Positions 14,508 to 16,717 of a stretch of 16,717 nucleotides of DNA are shown here, piece by piece; position 1 is the stretch's first letter; each line of letters begins with the position of its first letter. Location: positions 1 through 16,717 of the forward strand of contig CAYUHD010000030.1 of the NCBI GenBank assembly GCA_964444385.1. The letters run 5' to 3'. A program made the translations under genes and the position numbers. The notes beneath the pieces are model-generated. The model was not told where the DNA came from, did no database searches, and saw only the letters and a program-made list of their open reading frames with translations. Source of the stretch: D2472 sp964444385. Lineage in GTDB: Bacteria; Pseudomonadota; Gammaproteobacteria; Magnimaribacterales; D2472.

Positions 14508-16119
14508 ATTGTTATTTATTGTATTAGCTTCATTGAGCTTTAGTACTTTCGCAAATGAAAAAAGACCAAATATAATTATATTTTTAGTTGATGATCTAGG
14601 GTGGGCCGATATTTCATTAAGGGGTGCGCCAATAGATACGCCGGCAATCGATTCATTATTTTCTGAAGGATTAACTTTAAATAGGTTTTATGCAACCCCT
14701 ATTTGCAGTCCAACTCGCGCAGCTTTGATGACTGGGAGGGACCCCTTAAGGCTAGGTATTTCATATTCTGTAGTTATGCCATGGATGAACAATGGCGTTC
14801 ATCCAGATGAGCATTTTATGCCAGAATCATTTAGGGTAGCGGGCTACCAGACTGCAATAGTTGGTAAATGGCATTTAGGCCACTCTCAAGAAATATTCCA
14901 TCCTAATGCAAGAGGTTTTGAAAATTTTTATGGCCACATGCATACAGAGGTAGGATATTTCCCACCATTTGCAAATCAAGGAGGAATTGATTTTCAACGA
15001 AATGGCGTAACTATTTCTGATGAAGGCTATGAAACATTTCTTTTAGCAGAGGAGGCTTCTAGATGGATTAAAGCTAGAGATAAAGAAAAACCTTTTTTTC
15101 TATACATGCCATTCATTGCACCTCATACTCCTTTAGAGGCCCCGGATGATCTCGTCCAAAAATATAAAAATTTAGAAGACACCAGAGAACTTACAAGAAG
15201 TGTTGCCATTGATCGCACTAGAACATTGGGTGGCTTCCTTCCTAGCGCAAGACCTATTTATGCTGCTGTTGTGGATGCTTTAGATCAGGCGATAGGTCAA
15301 GTCTTAAATACCTTGGTAACTGAAGGTATTGAAGAGGAGACTTTAATATTATTTAGCAGCGATAACGGTGGTGCCGCCTATGCTGGCGGCGGCGCTGATA
15401 ACTTTCCATTAAGAGGAGGCAAAGGAGATACTTATGAAGGGGGGATTAGAGTTGTCGCCGCTATGAAGTGGAAAGGTAAACTAGATGCAGGGAAAAGCTT
15501 TGATTCAATAATGACCGTGATGGATGTTTTCCCAACTCTTGCAAGTGCTTCTAAAGTTCCTATGTTGAATACAAAAGAGATATGGGGAAGGGATATGTGG
15601 TCTGCAATTAGAAATGGAAAAGATGTAAAGCTTGAAAAAGAAGTTTATTTTGCTTCAGAGACACCAAATTATGGAGAGTTTCACACTACAGTTTTCAACG
15701 ATAAATGGAAGCTCGTTCAAGTGATCACAAGCTCATTATTAGAAGTTAATGTTGAGAATCAATTATTTGATATCAGCTCTGATCCAAATGAATATAATAA
15801 TTTGGCAGAAAAATATCCTAAGTTGGTTGAAATGATGGCGAATAAGATAAGAAAGTGGCGCGCTCTTCACCCAATTTCAGGTGTTAGGGCTCAATTAGTT
15901 CCTCCACCAGGATGGAGAGCTCCAAAAGATTGGACTAGCTACACTATTCCCTTAGAGGAGCTTCAAGAAGATGCATCTTTAGGTTTTGGAGCTCATGCTC
16001 ATGAAATATTAGATTACCTAATCAAAGATCATGGAAGAATAATTTATGATTGTAAGCCTGGGGATTGGGAGAGAGGGAAATGTAAAACTCTAGAAAAATC
16101 CAATAGTCATCAACACTAA
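14488..16119 (+). CDS. Exported S1-type (formylglycine) sulfatase
   Basis: Removes sulfate esters, probably from algal polysaccharides or another sulfated compound, in the periplasm. The 543 residues start with a signal peptide (MNFKLLFIVLASLSFSTFA from Met4). The ATG at 14497 would give a more standard signal than the upstream ones at 14488 and 14491, so the start is uncertain by 9 bases. Metal-binding D35/D36 lie in LVDDLGWAD, C73 in CSPTRAALMTGR is the residue converted to formylglycine, GKWHLG is at 126-131, H213 in APHTP, and D292/N293 in SSDNGG, followed by K312 in RGGKGDTYEGGIR. The core is complete. The C-terminal tail has two cysteines (DCKPGDWERGKC) that may form a disulfide. The maturation enzyme is not in the window. 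It overlaps the BVMO gene by 20 bases. Confidence 0.92.
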   Translation: MMIMNFKLLFIVLASLSFSTFANEKRPNIIIFLVDDLGWADISLRGAPIDTPAIDSLFSEGLTLNRFYATPICSPTRAALMTGRDPLRLGISYSVVMPWMNNGVHPDEHFMPESFRVAGYQTAIVGKWHLGHSQEIFHPNARGFENFYGHMHTEVGYFPPFANQGGIDFQRNGVTISDEGYETFLLAEEASRWIKARDKEKPFFLYMPFIAPHTPLEAPDDLVQKYKNLEDTRELTRSVAIDRTRTLGGFLPSARPIYAAVVDALDQAIGQVLNTLVTEGIEEETLILFSSDNGGAAYAGGGADNFPLRGGKGDTYEGGIRVVAAMKWKGKLDAGKSFDSIMTVMDVFPTLASASKVPMLNTKEIWGRDMWSAIRNGKDVKLEKEVYFASETPNYGEFHTTVFNDKWKLVQVITSSLLEVNVENQLFDISSDPNEYNNLAEKYPKLVEMMANKIRKWRALHPISGVRAQLVPPPGWRAPKDWTSYTIPLEELQEDASLGFGAHAHEILDYLIKDHGRIIYDCKPGDWERGKCKTLEKSNSHQH

Positions 16120-16717
16120 TGAAAAAGCTCTCCTTATTCGTACTTATATTTTTTACCTTTGAGTTATCAGCTCGTCAAATACAGGAAGTAATTTTTTCTT
16201 ATTGGAATAAGCCTGATATAAATATTTTTTATTCAACCCCAAAATCCATTGATGCTAATACCAAAATTATTTTTATTATGCATGGTGCGTCAAGAACTGC
16301 TGAAAAGTATATAAATGACTGGCTTCCTATAGTAAAAGGTAGAAATGTTGTTTTGATTGCTCCGGAATTTTCTAAAGAATCATATCCAGAATATGTCTAC
16401 TTAATGATGAGCACAGAAAAAGGCAAGCGATTAAAAAATCAATCACTTTACCTTAATGATTCATTGGGCTTAATCTTTGACTTATTTAAAGCTAAATTAA
16501 AGCTTTCAACTTCAACATATAGACTCTATGGTCATTCTGGCGGGTCACAATTTGTTCATCGCTATCTTTTATTAAGTGAAGAAACCAGGATTGATAAAGC
16601 TGCTATGGCAAATGCAGGGTTCTATACTTTTGTAAATTACAAAATTTCATATCCATTTGGTACTAAAAATATGGATATTTCTGATGAAAGAATTGAATGG
16701 TTTTTAAGATTAAAAGG
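16119..16717 (+). CDS. Exported alpha/beta hydrolase, N-terminal part (cut by window end)
   Basis: The first 199 codons of a hydrolase that runs past the window. Its ATG shares one base with the sulfatase stop (TAATG), so translation is probably coupled. Residues 1-18 are a signal peptide (MKKLSLFVLIFFTFELSA). FIMHGASRTAEKY (52-64) is the HG oxyanion strand-turn, and YGHSGGS (137-143) is the nucleophile elbow with S140 as the likely catalytic serine. The Asp and His of the triad would lie in or near the missing end. The substrate is unknown; an esterase or lipase-like role is the general expectation. The context, after a BVMO that makes esters and a sulfatase, suggests ester cleavage, but the enzyme is exported while the BVMO is not. 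Confidence 0.82.
   Translation, partial: MKKLSLFVLIFFTFELSARQIQEVIFSYWNKPDINIFYSTPKSIDANTKIIFIMHGASRTAEKYINDWLPIVKGRNVVLIAPEFSKESYPEYVYLMMSTEKGKRLKNQSLYLNDSLGLIFDLFKAKLKLSTSTYRLYGHSGGSQFVHRYLLLSEETRIDKAAMANAGFYTFVNYKISYPFGTKNMDISDERIEWFLRLK

Overview
The window reads as chromosome of a low-GC (roughly one third G+C by eye), gene-dense marine heterotrophic gammaproteobacterium, plausibly of the SAR86 type. This placement is an inference from gene content and compactness: a vSGLT-like sugar symporter, an ExoP-like GH3 glucanase, a DUF5916 protein, a sulfatase and a HAPMO-like monooxygenase. No rRNA or other phylogenetic marker is present. Most genes abut or overlap, and most lack a recognisable Shine-Dalgarno (SD) sequence.

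Layout. (1) 1-1034 (+): the 3' end of pyruvate kinase, then a MarC-family membrane protein. (2) 1029-2036 (-): a LacI-family regulator, divergent from (3) 2121-7716 (+): a compact beta-glucan/glucose operon of SGLT-type Na+/sugar symporter, glucokinase, 6-phosphogluconolactonase and an exported GH3 exo-glucanase. An imperfect CG-centred palindrome just downstream of a predicted promoter is the likely LacI operator. (4) 7724-9934 (-): a DUF5916 protein with a CBM9-like domain, convergent with the GH3 gene. (5) 10056-10259 (+): a 67-aa protein resembling ribosomal protein bL33, behind a perfect TATAAT box. (6) 12571-10265 (-): a CinA-like/NadD-like fusion followed by an indoleamine 2,3-dioxygenase-like enzyme. 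(7) 12624 to the window end (+): a Baeyer-Villiger monooxygenase, an S1-type sulfatase and a truncated alpha/beta hydrolase, all overlapping head to tail.

How it works together. Region 3 gives a complete route: periplasmic GH3 releases glucose from beta-glucan, the symporter imports it, glucokinase makes glucose-6-phosphate, and Pgl serves the oxidative branch (pentose phosphate or Entner-Doudoroff). Zwf and Edd/Eda must lie elsewhere. Region 6 pairs a tryptophan dioxygenase with a protein built from two NAD-metabolism folds, suggesting a link between tryptophan and NAD. Region 7 looks like a catabolic cassette for a sulfated or ketone-bearing substrate, although its enzymes sit in different compartments.

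No tRNA, rRNA, CRISPR array, insertion sequence or attachment site was seen, and there is no gene-free stretch over 300 bases; the longest is about 121 bases (9935-10055).
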